Positions 7,295 to 16,199 of a stretch of 64,000 bases of DNA are shown piece after piece. This DNA comes from Hyphomicrobiales bacterium. GTDB taxonomy: Bacteria; Pseudomonadota; Alphaproteobacteria; Rhizobiales; Rhizobiaceae. The notes under the pieces were generated by a model. The model was given only the letters and a program-made list of their open reading frames with translations. It was not told where the DNA came from and ran no database searches. How positions within the stretch are numbered: position 1 is the first letter of the stretch; the number at the start of each line of letters is the position of its first letter. A program made the translations under genes and the position numbers. The DNA lies in assembly GCA_900472605.1 (NCBI GenBank), contig UCJD01000025.1:1-64000 (forward strand), given 5' to 3'.

Positions 7295-8281
7295 ATGCGC
7301 ATGAAGTCCATTCTTTCGCGTCGCACCTTTACCGCTCTCGCGGGCGCCGCCGTCATGGCAACAGCCGTGCCGATGCCGTCCTTTGCGGCAGACGTGACCA
7401 TTCCTATCATCGTCAAGGACACCACGTCCTTCTACTGGCAGATCGTGCTGGCCGGCGCCCGCAAGGCAGGCCAGGATCTTGGCGTCAAGGTGCCTGAACT
7501 CGGCGCACAGGCCGAGTCCGACGTGAACGGCCAAATCAGCATTCTCGAGAACGCCGTTGCCGGCAAGCCGGCCACAATCGTCATCTCGCCGACCGAATTC
7601 AAGGCGCTCGGCAAGCCGATCGACGAAGCTGCAAAGTCCGTTCCGATCATCGGCATCGACTCCGGCGCGGATTCGAAGGCCTTCAAGTCGTTCCTCACCA
7701 CCGATAACGTCCAGGGCGGCCGCATCGCAGCCGACGGCCTGGCCGCGGCGATCAAGGAGATGACCGGCAAGGAAGAAGGCGAAGTCGTCATCCTGACCAA
7801 CCTGCCGGGCGTCGGCTCGCTCGAGCAGCGCCGCGAGGGTTTCCTCGATCAGCTGAAGACCAAGCATCCGGGCCTCAAGCTCATCGCCGACAAGTACGGC
7901 GACGGCCAGGCAACCACCGGCCTCAACATGATGACCGACCTGATCACCGCCAACCCGAACCTCGTGGGTGTGTTCGCCTCGAACCTCATCCTCGGCCAGG
8001 GCGTTGGACAGGCGATCGCCGAAAACAAGCTCGGCGACAAGATCAAGGTCATCGCGTTCGACAGCGACGACAAGACGGTCGGCTTCCTCAAGGACGGCTC
8101 GATTGCCGGCCTCGTGGTGCAAGATCCCTACCGCATGGGCTATGACGGCGTGAAAACCGCGCTTGCCGTGTCCAAGGGCGAAAAGGTCGAGGCAAACGTC
8201 GATACCGGCGCCAACCTCGTCACCAAGGCCAACATGAGCGACCCGAAGATCGACGCGCTCTTGAACCCGAAGATCAAGTAA
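7295..8281 (+). CDS. Periplasmic sugar-binding protein of a CUT2 ABC transporter
   Basis: Captures a sugar in the periplasm for the ATPase and permease genes that follow. The 328-aa protein has a twin-arginine-like signal sequence (SRRTFTALAG, cleavage near SFAAD) and a Peripla_BP_4 fold: IIVKDTTSFYWQIV, ATIVISPTEFKALGKPI, PIIGIDSGAD, and the late NP-NLVGVFASN and VVQDPYRMGYDGV segments seen in ribose/allose-type binders. Start ATG 7295 follows AGAGGAGAACC. The candidate operator lies upstream, so it appears to head its own transcription unit. The ligand is probably L-fucose or a related sugar by context. Confidence 0.9.
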   Translation: MRMKSILSRRTFTALAGAAVMATAVPMPSFAADVTIPIIVKDTTSFYWQIVLAGARKAGQDLGVKVPELGAQAESDVNGQISILENAVAGKPATIVISPTEFKALGKPIDEAAKSVPIIGIDSGADSKAFKSFLTTDNVQGGRIAADGLAAAIKEMTGKEEGEVVILTNLPGVGSLEQRREGFLDQLKTKHPGLKLIADKYGDGQATTGLNMMTDLITANPNLVGVFASNLILGQGVGQAIAENKLGDKIKVIAFDSDDKTVGFLKDGSIAGLVVQDPYRMGYDGVKTALAVSKGEKVEANVDTGANLVTKANMSDPKIDALLNPKIK

Positions 8282-8293
8282 CGACCTGACGCC

Positions 8294-8321
8294 GTCCGTG
8301 CGGGAGCGATCCCGCACGGAC
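8294..8321 (+). terminator. 12-bp perfect hairpin after the binding-protein gene
   Basis: GTCCGTGCGGGA (8294-8305), tetraloop GCGA, TCCCGCACGGAC (8310-8321), followed by CTTCTTCCCTTT. It lies 13 bp after the stop and before the ATPase gene. This arrangement usually gives partial termination or 3'-end protection, so that binding protein is made in excess of membrane parts. Confidence 0.65.
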
Positions 8322-8399
8322 CTTCTTCCCTTTAGCCGGTCTCCTGAGGAGGAGCAGACGGCGAAGGACGACATGGCAATTCGCGAGGAGGAGACGCAA

Positions 8400-9950
8400 A
8401 TGAGCCTGGAAGAGGTCAGTCATCGCCACGATGACAGCGCCAAGCTGAAGGAGGCGAACCGCGTGCCCGCGGGTGCCCCGATCCTCGAACTCAAGGGATT
8501 GCAGAAGAATTACGGATATGTGCAGGCGCTGAAGCCGGCAACGATCACCTTCCTTGCCGGCGAGATCCACGCGATCGTCGGCGAAAACGGCGCCGGCAAG
8601 TCGACGCTGATCAAGCTTTTGACCGGCGTCATCACCCGCACGGCCGGCGAGGTCCTCTGGTGCGGACGCCCGGTCGCGCTTGCAACGCCCAACGAGGCGA
8701 TCGCGCGCGGCATCAACGCGGTGCATCAGGAAGTCGTTCTGTGCCCGCACCTGACGGTCGCTGCCAACCTTTTCCTCGGCGACGAGGTCAATCAGTTCGG
8801 CCTGATGCGCAAGCGGGAGATGGAGAAGATGGCGCAGGCCGTCCTCAACGATCTCGGCTTCGGGCTGCCGGCCGGCGTCCCCTTGAGCGATCTCACGATC
8901 GGCCAGCAGCAGCTCGTCGCGACTGCGCGCGCCGCCATGCGCGGCACGCAGTTCCTGATCTTCGACGAGCCGACCGCCTATCTGACGCGCCAGGAATCCG
9001 CACAGCTGTTCAAGCTTATCCGACGCCTGCAGAACGAGGGTGTCACGATCGTCTATATCAGCCATCGCATGGAAGAAGTCTTCGAGCTCGCGGACCGCGT
9101 CTCGGTTCTGCGCGACGGCACGCATGTGGGAACGCGCAATATCGGCGAGACCAACGAGAACGAGCTGATTGCGCTGATGATCAACCGCTCGATCGAGCAG
9201 ATCTATCACAAGGAAGAAATCCCGATCGGCGAGACCATCGTCGATGTGCGGGGGCTGTCCGGGCCGGGCTTCGAGAACGTGTCGCTTTCGGTAAAGGCAG
9301 GTCAGATCGTCGGCCTCTACGGCCTGATCGGCGCGGGGCGCAGCGAATTCGCGCTCGGGCTCTACGGGCGAGAGAAGACCACGGCCGGCGACATCCACTG
9401 GATGGGCAGGAAGGTCAACATCAAGGACGAACGCACCGCGATGGAACTGGGGATCGCACTGGCGCCGGAGAGCCGCCGCGACCAGGGCCTCTGCCTCAAC
9501 CTGCCGATCGGCCTCAACATCAATCTGCCGGTCTTCAAGCGGCTGAGCAAGGGCCCGGTCATCAGTCACAGCGAGGAGACGCAGAACGCCGACCAGCAGA
9601 TCCGCGACCTCGCGATCAAGACGCCGAGCCGGCGGGTGCTGGTTTCGGCGATGTCTGGCGGCAACCAGCAGAAGGTCGTCATCGGCAAGTGGCTGAGCCA
9701 TGGGGCACGGCTCTTCATCTTCGACGAGCCGACTGTCGGCGTCGATGTCGGCACGAAGGCGGAAATCTACCGACTGTTCGCCAAGCTTCTGAAGCAGGGC
9801 GCGGGGATCATTCTCATCTCCTCCTACCTGCCCGAGGTCTACGAACTGGCGGACCGGCTGCATGTGTTCCGCAGCGGCCAGCTCGTGGCGAGCCACGATT
9901 TCCACGCCGCCACGCATGAAGAAGTGCTGAGCGAAGCGATCGGCGTCTAA
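8400..9950 (+). CDS. CUT2 sugar ABC transporter ATPase, two fused domains
   Basis: Energises uptake of the sugar bound by the upstream protein. RbsA-type tandem ATPase: the first domain has Walker A GENGAGKST (61-69), signature SDLTIGQQQLV and Walker B FLIFDEPTAYL. The second has a degenerate Walker A (IGAGRSEFALG), signature MSGGNQQKV (about 418) and Walker B FIFDEPTVGVD (about 440). I chose ATG 8400, preceded by GAGGAGGAG, giving 516 aa as usual for the family. ATG 8373 is an alternative. Permease follows after 23 bp. Confidence 0.9.
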   Translation: MSLEEVSHRHDDSAKLKEANRVPAGAPILELKGLQKNYGYVQALKPATITFLAGEIHAIVGENGAGKSTLIKLLTGVITRTAGEVLWCGRPVALATPNEAIARGINAVHQEVVLCPHLTVAANLFLGDEVNQFGLMRKREMEKMAQAVLNDLGFGLPAGVPLSDLTIGQQQLVATARAAMRGTQFLIFDEPTAYLTRQESAQLFKLIRRLQNEGVTIVYISHRMEEVFELADRVSVLRDGTHVGTRNIGETNENELIALMINRSIEQIYHKEEIPIGETIVDVRGLSGPGFENVSLSVKAGQIVGLYGLIGAGRSEFALGLYGREKTTAGDIHWMGRKVNIKDERTAMELGIALAPESRRDQGLCLNLPIGLNINLPVFKRLSKGPVISHSEETQNADQQIRDLAIKTPSRRVLVSAMSGGNQQKVVIGKWLSHGARLFIFDEPTVGVDVGTKAEIYRLFAKLLKQGAGIILISSYLPEVYELADRLHVFRSGQLVASHDFHAATHEEVLSEAIGV

Positions 9951-9973
9951 AAGAACAAGAGGGAGAGAGAACA

Positions 9974-10948
9974 ATGACCGTAACCCCCACCGAGATCACC
10001 GCGCCACCACCGCGTCGCAAGGTCAATATCCTGTTCGGCCTGACCCTGATCGGTCTTCTGGCCTTCCTGTGGATTCTGCTCGGCTTCGTCACCGCCAGCT
10101 TCTGGACGCCTCTCAACATCTCCAACCTTCTGCGCCAGGGCGCGATGACGGCGATCCTGGCGCTTGGCCAGACCTTCGTAATCATCACCGCCGGCATCGA
10201 CCTTTCCGTCGGCGCGATCGTCGGCTTCTGTACGGTTATCCTGGCCTGGCTGCTGCAGGCGGGCTTTCCCGTCTGGGCGGCGATCCTGATCACGCTGCTG
10301 ATTGGCGTGGCGATCGGCGTGTTTCATGGCTTCGGCATCGTCAAGATGGGCCTGCCGCCCTTCATCATCACGCTGGCGACGCTGACATCGCTGCGCGGCA
10401 TCGGGCTGCTGATCACCAATGGATCGACGATCAACATCGTCAACGAGCCGTTCACGAACTTCGCACGTGCCGACTTCCTCGGCGTGCCGAGCCTGTTCTG
10501 GATGGTCATCCTGGTGGCGATCCCGTCTTATGTCTTCCTGCATCTCAGCCGCTGGGGACGCTATCTCTTCGCGGTCGGCTCGAATCGCGAGGCGGCCCGT
10601 CTGTCGGGTGTCAGGGTCAACGGCATCATCTACATGGCCTACATCCTGTCTGCGACCTTCGCCGCCTTCGTCGGCATCCTGCTCGCTTCGCGTATCGCCA
10701 TCGGCAATGCGACGCAGGCGGACGGTTGGGAACTGCAGGCGATCGCCTCGTCTGTTATCGGCGGCACCTCGCTTTTCGGCGCGGTGGGCTCCGTGCATGG
10801 CCCGCTGATCGGCGCCTTCATCCTGGCCACGATCAACAACGGCGCGAACCTGCTCAACGTCAATTCATTCTGGCAGCGCATCATCACCGGCCTCTTGATC
10901 ATCGTGATCGTGTACTTCGATCAGTTGCGCCGCCGTCGCAGCTCTTAA
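9974..10948 (+). CDS. CUT2 sugar ABC transporter permease
   Basis: Inner-membrane channel of the sugar transporter (BPD_transp_2, RbsC-like). It is 324 aa with about 8-10 hydrophobic helices and the family hallmarks ALGQTFVIITAGIDLSVGA, VFHGFGIVKMGLPPFIITLA and the late loop AVGSNREAARLSGV. The start at 9974 follows GAGGGAGAGAAC and lies 23 bp after the ATPase stop, so all three transporter genes form one unit. A single permease gene suggests a homodimer. The zinc dehydrogenase gene follows 59 bp downstream. Confidence 0.92.
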   Translation: MTVTPTEITAPPPRRKVNILFGLTLIGLLAFLWILLGFVTASFWTPLNISNLLRQGAMTAILALGQTFVIITAGIDLSVGAIVGFCTVILAWLLQAGFPVWAAILITLLIGVAIGVFHGFGIVKMGLPPFIITLATLTSLRGIGLLITNGSTINIVNEPFTNFARADFLGVPSLFWMVILVAIPSYVFLHLSRWGRYLFAVGSNREAARLSGVRVNGIIYMAYILSATFAAFVGILLASRIAIGNATQADGWELQAIASSVIGGTSLFGAVGSVHGPLIGAFILATINNGANLLNVNSFWQRIITGLLIIVIVYFDQLRRRRSS

Positions 10949-11007
10949 AATTCAATACAGGGGGCCGGTCACCGCCGGCTCCTTCTCAATCGAATGCAGG
11001 ATCCGTC

Positions 11008-12024
11008 ATGAAAGCCGTGCTTTGCCAACAACCGGGTGTTCTCGAGATCGTCGAGCGCCCCTCTCCCGGCGCGCCCGAAGCCGGCTGGGCGCGGCTTGCC
11101 GTCAGCCATGTCGGCATCTGCGGCACCGACTACCACATCTTCGAGGGCAAGCATCCGTTTCTCGAGTATCCGCGCGTGATGGGCCACGAGATTTCCGCGA
11201 CCGTGGTGGAAACGGGCGCCGGCGTCGAGATCGCGGTCGGCACGCCTGTGATCGTCAATCCCTATATTTCCTGCGGCCGATGCGTTGCATGTCGCAAGGA
11301 CAAGGCCAATTGCTGCACCGACATCAAGGTGCTCGGCGTCCACACGGATGGAGCGTTCTGCGAGGAGATCACGGTTCCGGCAGGCAATCTCTATGCCGCG
11401 CAGGGGCTGAGCCTTGAGGCGGCGGCGACGGTGGAATTCCTGGCGATCGGGGCGCATGCCGTGCGTCGCTCGCTTTCGCCCGCCGGCTCGCGTGCGCTCG
11501 TCATCGGTGCCGGCCCGATCGGCCTTGGGGCGGCAATCTTTTCGCGGATCGCCGGCCATGACGTGACCTTGCTCGACACCAGCGCCGAGCGGCTGGAGAT
11601 GGCCGCCGAGCGCTTCGGCTTCACATCGGGCATCGTCGCCAACGATGCGACGCTTGATGCGGTCCGAGCCAAGACCGGCGGCGATGGCTTCGACGTGGTT
11701 TTCGACGCGACCGGCTATGGCCCCTCGATGGAGAAGGCGTTCCAGTTCGTCGCGCACGGCGGCGCACTGGTGCTGGTCAGCGTCGTGAAGGACGACATCC
11801 GCTTCTCCGACCCCGAGTTTCACAAGCGCGAAATGATGGTCATCGGCAGCCGCAACGCGACACGGATCGACTTCGAGCATGTGGCCGCCTCGATCGCCAA
11901 CGGCCTTGTGCCGGTGGACCGGCTGATCACCCACCGCACGACGCTCTCCGATGCGCCGCGCGATCTCGCACGCTGGGCGCATGAGAAGAGCGGCCTGATC
12001 AAGGCCGTGATCAAGGTCGGGTAG
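11008..12024 (+). CDS. Zinc-dependent dehydrogenase resembling L-galactonate 5-dehydrogenase
   Basis: Medium-chain NAD(P)-dependent polyol/sugar-acid dehydrogenase. Catalytic zinc ligands Cys38, His60 and Glu61 (GICGTDYH, MGHE) and structural zinc cysteines 89, 92, 95 and 103 are present. The dinucleotide fold starts at VIGAGPIGLGAA. The segment SDPEFHKREMMVIGSRNAT recalls E. coli LgoD (YjjN), L-galactonate oxidoreductase. Start ATG 11008 gives 338 aa; larger in-frame readings back into the permease gene are not credible. As last gene of the sugar unit it may oxidise L-galactonate or 2-keto-3-deoxy-L-fuconate. The substrate is unproven. Confidence 0.88.
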   Translation: MKAVLCQQPGVLEIVERPSPGAPEAGWARLAVSHVGICGTDYHIFEGKHPFLEYPRVMGHEISATVVETGAGVEIAVGTPVIVNPYISCGRCVACRKDKANCCTDIKVLGVHTDGAFCEEITVPAGNLYAAQGLSLEAAATVEFLAIGAHAVRRSLSPAGSRALVIGAGPIGLGAAIFSRIAGHDVTLLDTSAERLEMAAERFGFTSGIVANDATLDAVRAKTGGDGFDVVFDATGYGPSMEKAFQFVAHGGALVLVSVVKDDIRFSDPEFHKREMMVIGSRNATRIDFEHVAASIANGLVPVDRLITHRTTLSDAPRDLARWAHEKSGLIKAVIKVG

Positions 12025-12052
12025 ATCAGTTCCGCCTTTCTTCGAGCCGCGA

Positions 12053-12125
12053 AACCGCTCTAACCCTTTAATTTCAAGCAGTTCCGGACGCAAAACCGCT
12101 TCGCACTTTTGCTGGAACCGCTCTA
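12053..12125. repeat. Short intergenic repeat with direct repeats and hairpin
   Basis: AACCGCTCTA occurs directly repeated at 12053-12062 and 12116-12125. Between them GTTCC/GGAAC (12081/12114) and GCAAAA/TTTTGC (12090/12107) nest into a hairpin. The second direct repeat overlaps the cutC stop codon. I believe this unit resembles mobile intergenic repeats frequent in Rhizobium genomes, from memory and untested. Confidence 0.45.
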
Positions 12126-12845
12126 GAGACTATCGATCGCCTCGCGCATCTGGCGCACGATTGAAGCGTCCGTCCGGTTGGGCGACGCCGCTTCGAAGCC
12201 GAAGGCGACCGCTCGGGGATCGACGCTTGCGACGGGAGAGCTGCAGGAGCCGTGAATTTCGCGGGCCCCGGTGGCGCGCAGGATTTGCGGCGCGTTGGCC
12301 GGGCGCACACCGCTGCCCGGCATGATCGATATCCGACCGGCCGCAGCCTTCGACAGCCGCGCCAATGTCTCCAGGCCGTCAATGGCCTTGGGGATGCATC
12401 CGGAGGTGAGGATGCGTTCGCAGCCGAGCTCGACAGCCTGCTCCAACGCCGCATCGGGATCGGGAACCAGGTCGAAAGCGCGGTGCAGGGTCGAGCCGAG
12501 GCCGGCGGCGTGCGCTTTCAACCGGCGCAGCAGCGGCATGTCGAGCGTGCCATCCGCAAGGTTTGCGCCGATGACCACGCCGGCGAGGCCGAAGGCTCTG
12601 ACGGCATCGATATCGGCCATCATCGCCGCTTCATCGCCGCTGTCGAAAACGAAGGGGCCGGCGTGCGGGCGGATCATCGCGTAGACGGGAATGGTGGCTG
12701 CTGCTGCCACCTTCATCATGCCCGCGACGGGGGTCAGCCCGCCAATCTCGAGCGCCGAGCACAGTTCGATGCGATCAGCCCCGCCCTCGATAGCCGCGGC
12801 CAGGCCACGCGGACTGTCAACGCATACTTCCAGCAAGATTGTCAC
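12123..12845 (-). CDS. cutC: CutC family protein
   Basis: TIM-barrel protein historically linked to copper homeostasis; the true activity is not settled. Family hallmarks: LLEVCVDSPRGLAAAIEGGADRIELCSALEIGGLTP at the N-terminus (read in two blocks), VYAMIRPHAGPF, TLHRAFDLVPDP, ILTSGCIPKAIDG and IMPGSGVRPAN. I chose the GTG at 12845, with AGGAG eight bases upstream, giving 240 aa, the normal length. The longer reading from 13097 has no family match at its front. It is convergent with the zinc dehydrogenase gene, with a repeat between them. Confidence 0.9.
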   Translation of the reverse strand: MTILLEVCVDSPRGLAAAIEGGADRIELCSALEIGGLTPVAGMMKVAAAATIPVYAMIRPHAGPFVFDSGDEAAMMADIDAVRAFGLAGVVIGANLADGTLDMPLLRRLKAHAAGLGSTLHRAFDLVPDPDAALEQAVELGCERILTSGCIPKAIDGLETLARLSKAAAGRISIMPGSGVRPANAPQILRATGAREIHGSCSSPVASVDPRAVAFGFEAASPNRTDASIVRQMREAIDSL

Positions 12846-13115
12846 GCCGTCGTCTCCTCTTTCAGCTGAAACCTGTGTAAGCCAAGTCGGCCCTGGCGGC
12901 GATCCCCGACATTGGAAACTTTTGCGTCCTCCGGCGTTTTCAAACAACGGCAAATAGATTTTTCGCCGCCGTGTCGTTTTTTCTTCGTGGCACTCTATTT
13001 CAGGTACGCAATTCCTTGCGGGCGACTGGGGCGTATGGCCTGTTTCGCCAGCAACTTTATCCGCGGTGATCTTCGTCAAAGATTGCGCATGCTTCAACGA
13101 TCAAGGGGATAGTCC
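12846..13115. other. Divergent intergenic region cutC / osmoprotectant operon
   Basis: No gene seen. It should carry the promoters for cutC (leftward) and the osmoprotectant ABC operon (rightward). I found no convincing -35/-10 pair or palindrome. Confidence 0.4.
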
Positions 13116-14024
13116 ATGCTTACAAAATTCGCACTTGCAGTCTCGCTATCCGCATTCGCGGCCGGCACGGTTCACGCGGCAGATGTCGTCGTGTCGTCGA
13201 AGATCGACACCGAGGGCACGTTGCTCGGCAACGTCATCGTGCTGGCGCTGAACGCCAACGGCATCAAGACGCAGGACAAGGTCGCGCTGGGGACCACGCC
13301 GGTGCTGCGCAAGGCGATCACCGCAGGCGAGATCGACATCTATCCGGAATATACGGGCAATGCCGGCTTCTTCTTCAACAAGCCCGACGATGCCGCATGG
13401 AAGAACCTGCAGCAGGGCTATGAAGCGGCCAAGAAGCTGGACTACGACGCCAACAAGATCGTGTGGCTGACGCCCTCGCCCGCCAACAACACCTGGGCGA
13501 TCGCCGTGCGCAACGATGTCGCCGGGCCGAACAAGCTGAAGAGCCTGACGGACTTCGGCAAATGGGTTACCGGCGGCGGCGATGCCAAGCTGGTGGCCTC
13601 GGCCGAATTCGTCAACTCGGCCGGCGCGTTGCCGGCGTTCCAGACCACCTATGGCTTCACGCTGAAGCCGGATCAGGAAATCATTCTCTCCGGCGGCGAT
13701 ACGGCCGCAACCATCAAGGCGGCGGCGGACCAGACGAACGGCGCCAATACCGCCATGGTCTACGGCACTGATGGCGCCATCGAGGCGGCCGAACTGACCG
13801 TGCTCGAGGACGACAAGAACGTGCAGCAGGTCTATGCGCCGACGCCGATCATCCGCGAAGAGGTGCTCAAGGCCAATCCGAAGATCGAGGAGGTGCTGGC
13901 GCCGATCTTCCAGAGCCTGACGGCCGAGGAACTGCGCAAGCTGAACGGCAAAATCCAGGTGGATGGCGAGCCGGCAAAGGCCGTGGCGGAAGGCTACCTG
14001 AAGGAAAAAGGCTTCCTGAAGTAA
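13116..14024 (+). CDS. Osmoprotectant ABC transporter substrate-binding protein (YehZ/OsmF type)
   Basis: Periplasmic binder for quaternary-ammonium or similar compatible solutes. Signal peptide (residues 1-21, cleavage near HAADVVV), then an OpuAC fold: SSKIDTEGTLLGNVIVLAL, KAITAGEIDIYPEYTGNAGF, LKSLTDFGKWV, and the C-terminal EVLAPIFQSLTAEELRKLNG. 302 aa. Start ATG 13116 after AAGGGGATAGTCC. It heads a four-gene unit in the same order as E. coli yehZYXW. Members of this branch often have low betaine affinity, so the true ligand is open. Confidence 0.9.
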   Translation: MLTKFALAVSLSAFAAGTVHAADVVVSSKIDTEGTLLGNVIVLALNANGIKTQDKVALGTTPVLRKAITAGEIDIYPEYTGNAGFFFNKPDDAAWKNLQQGYEAAKKLDYDANKIVWLTPSPANNTWAIAVRNDVAGPNKLKSLTDFGKWVTGGGDAKLVASAEFVNSAGALPAFQTTYGFTLKPDQEIILSGGDTAATIKAAADQTNGANTAMVYGTDGAIEAAELTVLEDDKNVQQVYAPTPIIREEVLKANPKIEEVLAPIFQSLTAEELRKLNGKIQVDGEPAKAVAEGYLKEKGFLK

Positions 14025-14038
14025 GCGACACGCATCAT

Positions 14039-14062
14039 GCTCCGCTCCTGATGGGGCGGAGC
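14039..14062 (+). terminator. Hairpin after the osmoprotectant-binding gene
   Basis: GCTCCGC (14039-14045) and GCGGAGC (14056-14062) form a stem 15 bp after the stop, followed by TTATTTTCTTT. It probably attenuates read-through into the permease gene and protects the binding-protein mRNA end. Confidence 0.6.
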
Positions 14063-14091
14063 TTATTTTCTTTCCATACTGGGATGGATCG

Positions 14092-15258
14092 ATGGCAGAA
14101 ACCTTAGCGGTCCGCACACTGGACCGTCTCGGCGTGGTTCTCGTGCTTGCCGGCATCGCCGGCGCGGGACTTCTGCCTTTCATCTACGTGAAGGCAAACC
14201 GCATCGCCAGCGGCAAGCCGATGCTGCTGACGCAGCTTCTGAACCAGCCTTCGGCGATCGCCTTGACGCTTCTTCTCGCGCTGACGGCATTCGCCGTGCT
14301 GTTTCTCGAGGATGCACGTGTGCGGCTGGCGATCTCGACGCTCTGTCTCGCAGCGCTGACCGCGACGATGGGGCTTGTCGCCACCGCATTCACGCCGGAG
14401 GGCAGCACCGTTGCCCGAATGACGCCGGGCGGCGGATTCTGGGTACTGCTGGCGGTGACGGCGCTTGTGGTTTCCGACGCGCTGGTGAAGATACGGCTGA
14501 CGCCTTGGATGCGCATTGCGGCGCTGGCGCTTTATGCCTGTCTTTTCGCCCTGTTCCTGCGATCTGGCTTGCTCGACAGTCTCTCGATCATGCGCGAATT
14601 CGCCAATCGCGGCGACCAGTTCTGGACCGAGGCGCTTGTTCATGTGAAGCTCGCGTTTGGAGCGCTGACGATATCCGTCCTGATCGGCCTGCCCGTTGGT
14701 ATCGTCTGCTTCTGGGTGCCTAAACTGAGGGCCGCGCTGTTGCAGGGGTTGAGCCTGATCCAGACCATACCCAGCCTGGCGCTGTTCGGCCTGCTGATGC
14801 TGCCGCTCGGTTATCTCGCGACCCATGTTCCGCTGGCGGCGGCGCTCGGCATCAGCGGCATCGGTGCTGCGCCGGCGCTGATCGCGCTGGTGCTCTATTC
14901 GCTGCTGCCCGTCGTCGCCAACACGGTGGTCGGCCTCGACGGTGTCGACCCTGCAGTGCGGGACGCCGCGGCCGGCATGGGGCTGACACGACGGCAGATC
15001 CTCACCGGCATCGACCTGCCGCTGGCGCTGCCCGTCATCCTCACCGGCATCCGCATCGTGCTGGTGCAGGCGATCGGTCTCGTGACGGTGGCGGCACTCA
15101 TCGGCGGCGGCGGCTTCGGCGTCTTCATCTTTCAGGGTCTCGGCCAGACGGCCATGGACCTCGTCCTTCTCGGCGCAGTGCCGACCGTCATCTTCGCCTT
15201 CTCCTCGGCCGTCATCCTCGATGCGGTCGCAGACAGCATCCGGGGTTCCACCGCATGA
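14092..15258 (+). CDS. Osmoprotectant ABC transporter permease (YehY type)
   Basis: Inner-membrane permease, BPD_transp_1 family. It has 388 aa: an N-terminal block of four or five extra helices (to about residue 170), as in YehY, precedes the transport domain with VHVKLAFGALTISVLIGLPVG and the coupling loop DAAAGMGLTRRQILTGIDLPL. Start ATG 14092 follows GGGATGGATCG. It overlaps the ATPase gene by four bases (ATGA), so the two are translationally coupled. Confidence 0.9.
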   Translation: MAETLAVRTLDRLGVVLVLAGIAGAGLLPFIYVKANRIASGKPMLLTQLLNQPSAIALTLLLALTAFAVLFLEDARVRLAISTLCLAALTATMGLVATAFTPEGSTVARMTPGGGFWVLLAVTALVVSDALVKIRLTPWMRIAALALYACLFALFLRSGLLDSLSIMREFANRGDQFWTEALVHVKLAFGALTISVLIGLPVGIVCFWVPKLRAALLQGLSLIQTIPSLALFGLLMLPLGYLATHVPLAAALGISGIGAAPALIALVLYSLLPVVANTVVGLDGVDPAVRDAAAGMGLTRRQILTGIDLPLALPVILTGIRIVLVQAIGLVTVAALIGGGGFGVFIFQGLGQTAMDLVLLGAVPTVIFAFSSAVILDAVADSIRGSTA

Positions 15259-16199
15259 GCATGATCGACATCCGCAACGCCACCAAGCGCTACGGCGATA
15301 CGACTGTGGTCGACAATGTGTCGATGGCGATCGAAAAGGGAGAGATAACCGTCATCGTCGGAACTTCGGGGTCCGGCAAATCGACGCTGATCCGGATGAT
15401 CAACCGGCTGGTGCCTATGACTTCAGGAGAGATTCTCGTTGGCGGGCGCAACGTGGCCGACGTGCCTGAGACGGAGCTGCGCCGCAATATCGGCTACGCC
15501 ATCCAGGGCAACGGGCTTTTTCCGCACCGCACGGTGGCGCAGAACATCGCGACGGTGCCGCAGCTTCTCGGCTGGGAGCGAAAGAGGATCGACGCCCGCG
15601 TCGACGAGCTGCTCGGCCTCTTCAATCTCGACCCCCGATCCTTCGCCAGGAAATATCCGCATCAGCTTTCCGGCGGCGAGCAGCAGCGCGTCGGCGTTGC
15701 GCGGGCGCTGGCTGCCGGGCCGGAGGTGCTGATCATGGACGAACCCTTCGGTGCGCTCGATCCCGTCATTCGCGGCAAGGCGCAGGACGATCTTCTGGCG
15801 ATCCAGAAGCAGTTCGGGACGACGATCATTCTCGTCACCCACGACATGGACGAAGCCTTCCACCTCGGCAACCGGATCGCGGTGATGCGCGGCGGCAGGC
15901 TGCTGCAATACTCGACGCCGGAGAAGATCATCACCGAGCCCGCCGACCCGTTCGTGCAGCAGCTGACGGGGACGACCGATCGGGCGCTGAAGCGCATGTC
16001 ACTGCTGCCGCTGACATCGGGCATGGCGCCGGCCAAGGCCGGTCTCGACCACGGCCTGCCGCAATCGCTCAGCCTGCGCGACGCTCTGGCCGAAATGATC
16101 TGGCAGGGGATCGACGAAGCAGCCGTCGAGAACGAGAAGAAGGCGGCCATCGGATCGATCTCGATGTCGCACCTCCTGGAGCTGGGCCGCAAGGAATGA
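15255..16199 (+). CDS. Osmoprotectant ABC transporter ATPase (YehX type)
   Basis: Cytoplasmic ATP-hydrolysing subunit. Walker A GTSGSGKST (36-44), Q-loop AIQGNGLFPHRTV, signature LSGGEQQRVGVARAL, Walker B VLIMDEPFGALDP and switch VTHDMDEA are intact. The C-terminal 80 residues replace the CBS domains of OpuAA-type ATPases with a shorter tail. 314 aa. ATGA overlaps join it to the permease gene before and the permease gene after, so this is one tightly coupled operon. Confidence 0.93.
   Translation: MSMIDIRNATKRYGDTTVVDNVSMAIEKGEITVIVGTSGSGKSTLIRMINRLVPMTSGEILVGGRNVADVPETELRRNIGYAIQGNGLFPHRTVAQNIATVPQLLGWERKRIDARVDELLGLFNLDPRSFARKYPHQLSGGEQQRVGVARALAAGPEVLIMDEPFGALDPVIRGKAQDDLLAIQKQFGTTIILVTHDMDEAFHLGNRIAVMRGGRLLQYSTPEKIITEPADPFVQQLTGTTDRALKRMSLLPLTSGMAPAKAGLDHGLPQSLSLRDALAEMIWQGIDEAAVENEKKAAIGSISMSHLLELGRKE

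Noticed and set aside
10069..12024. 651-codon reading giving a permease-dehydrogenase fusion
   Set aside because: The first 310 codons are out of frame with the real permease gene and read as Arg/His-rich shadow; the dehydrogenase starts at 11008.
12123..13097. Longer cutC start at 13097
   Set aside because: The extra 84 residues have no family similarity by eye and GTG 12845 has a good ribosome-binding site and gives the normal length.
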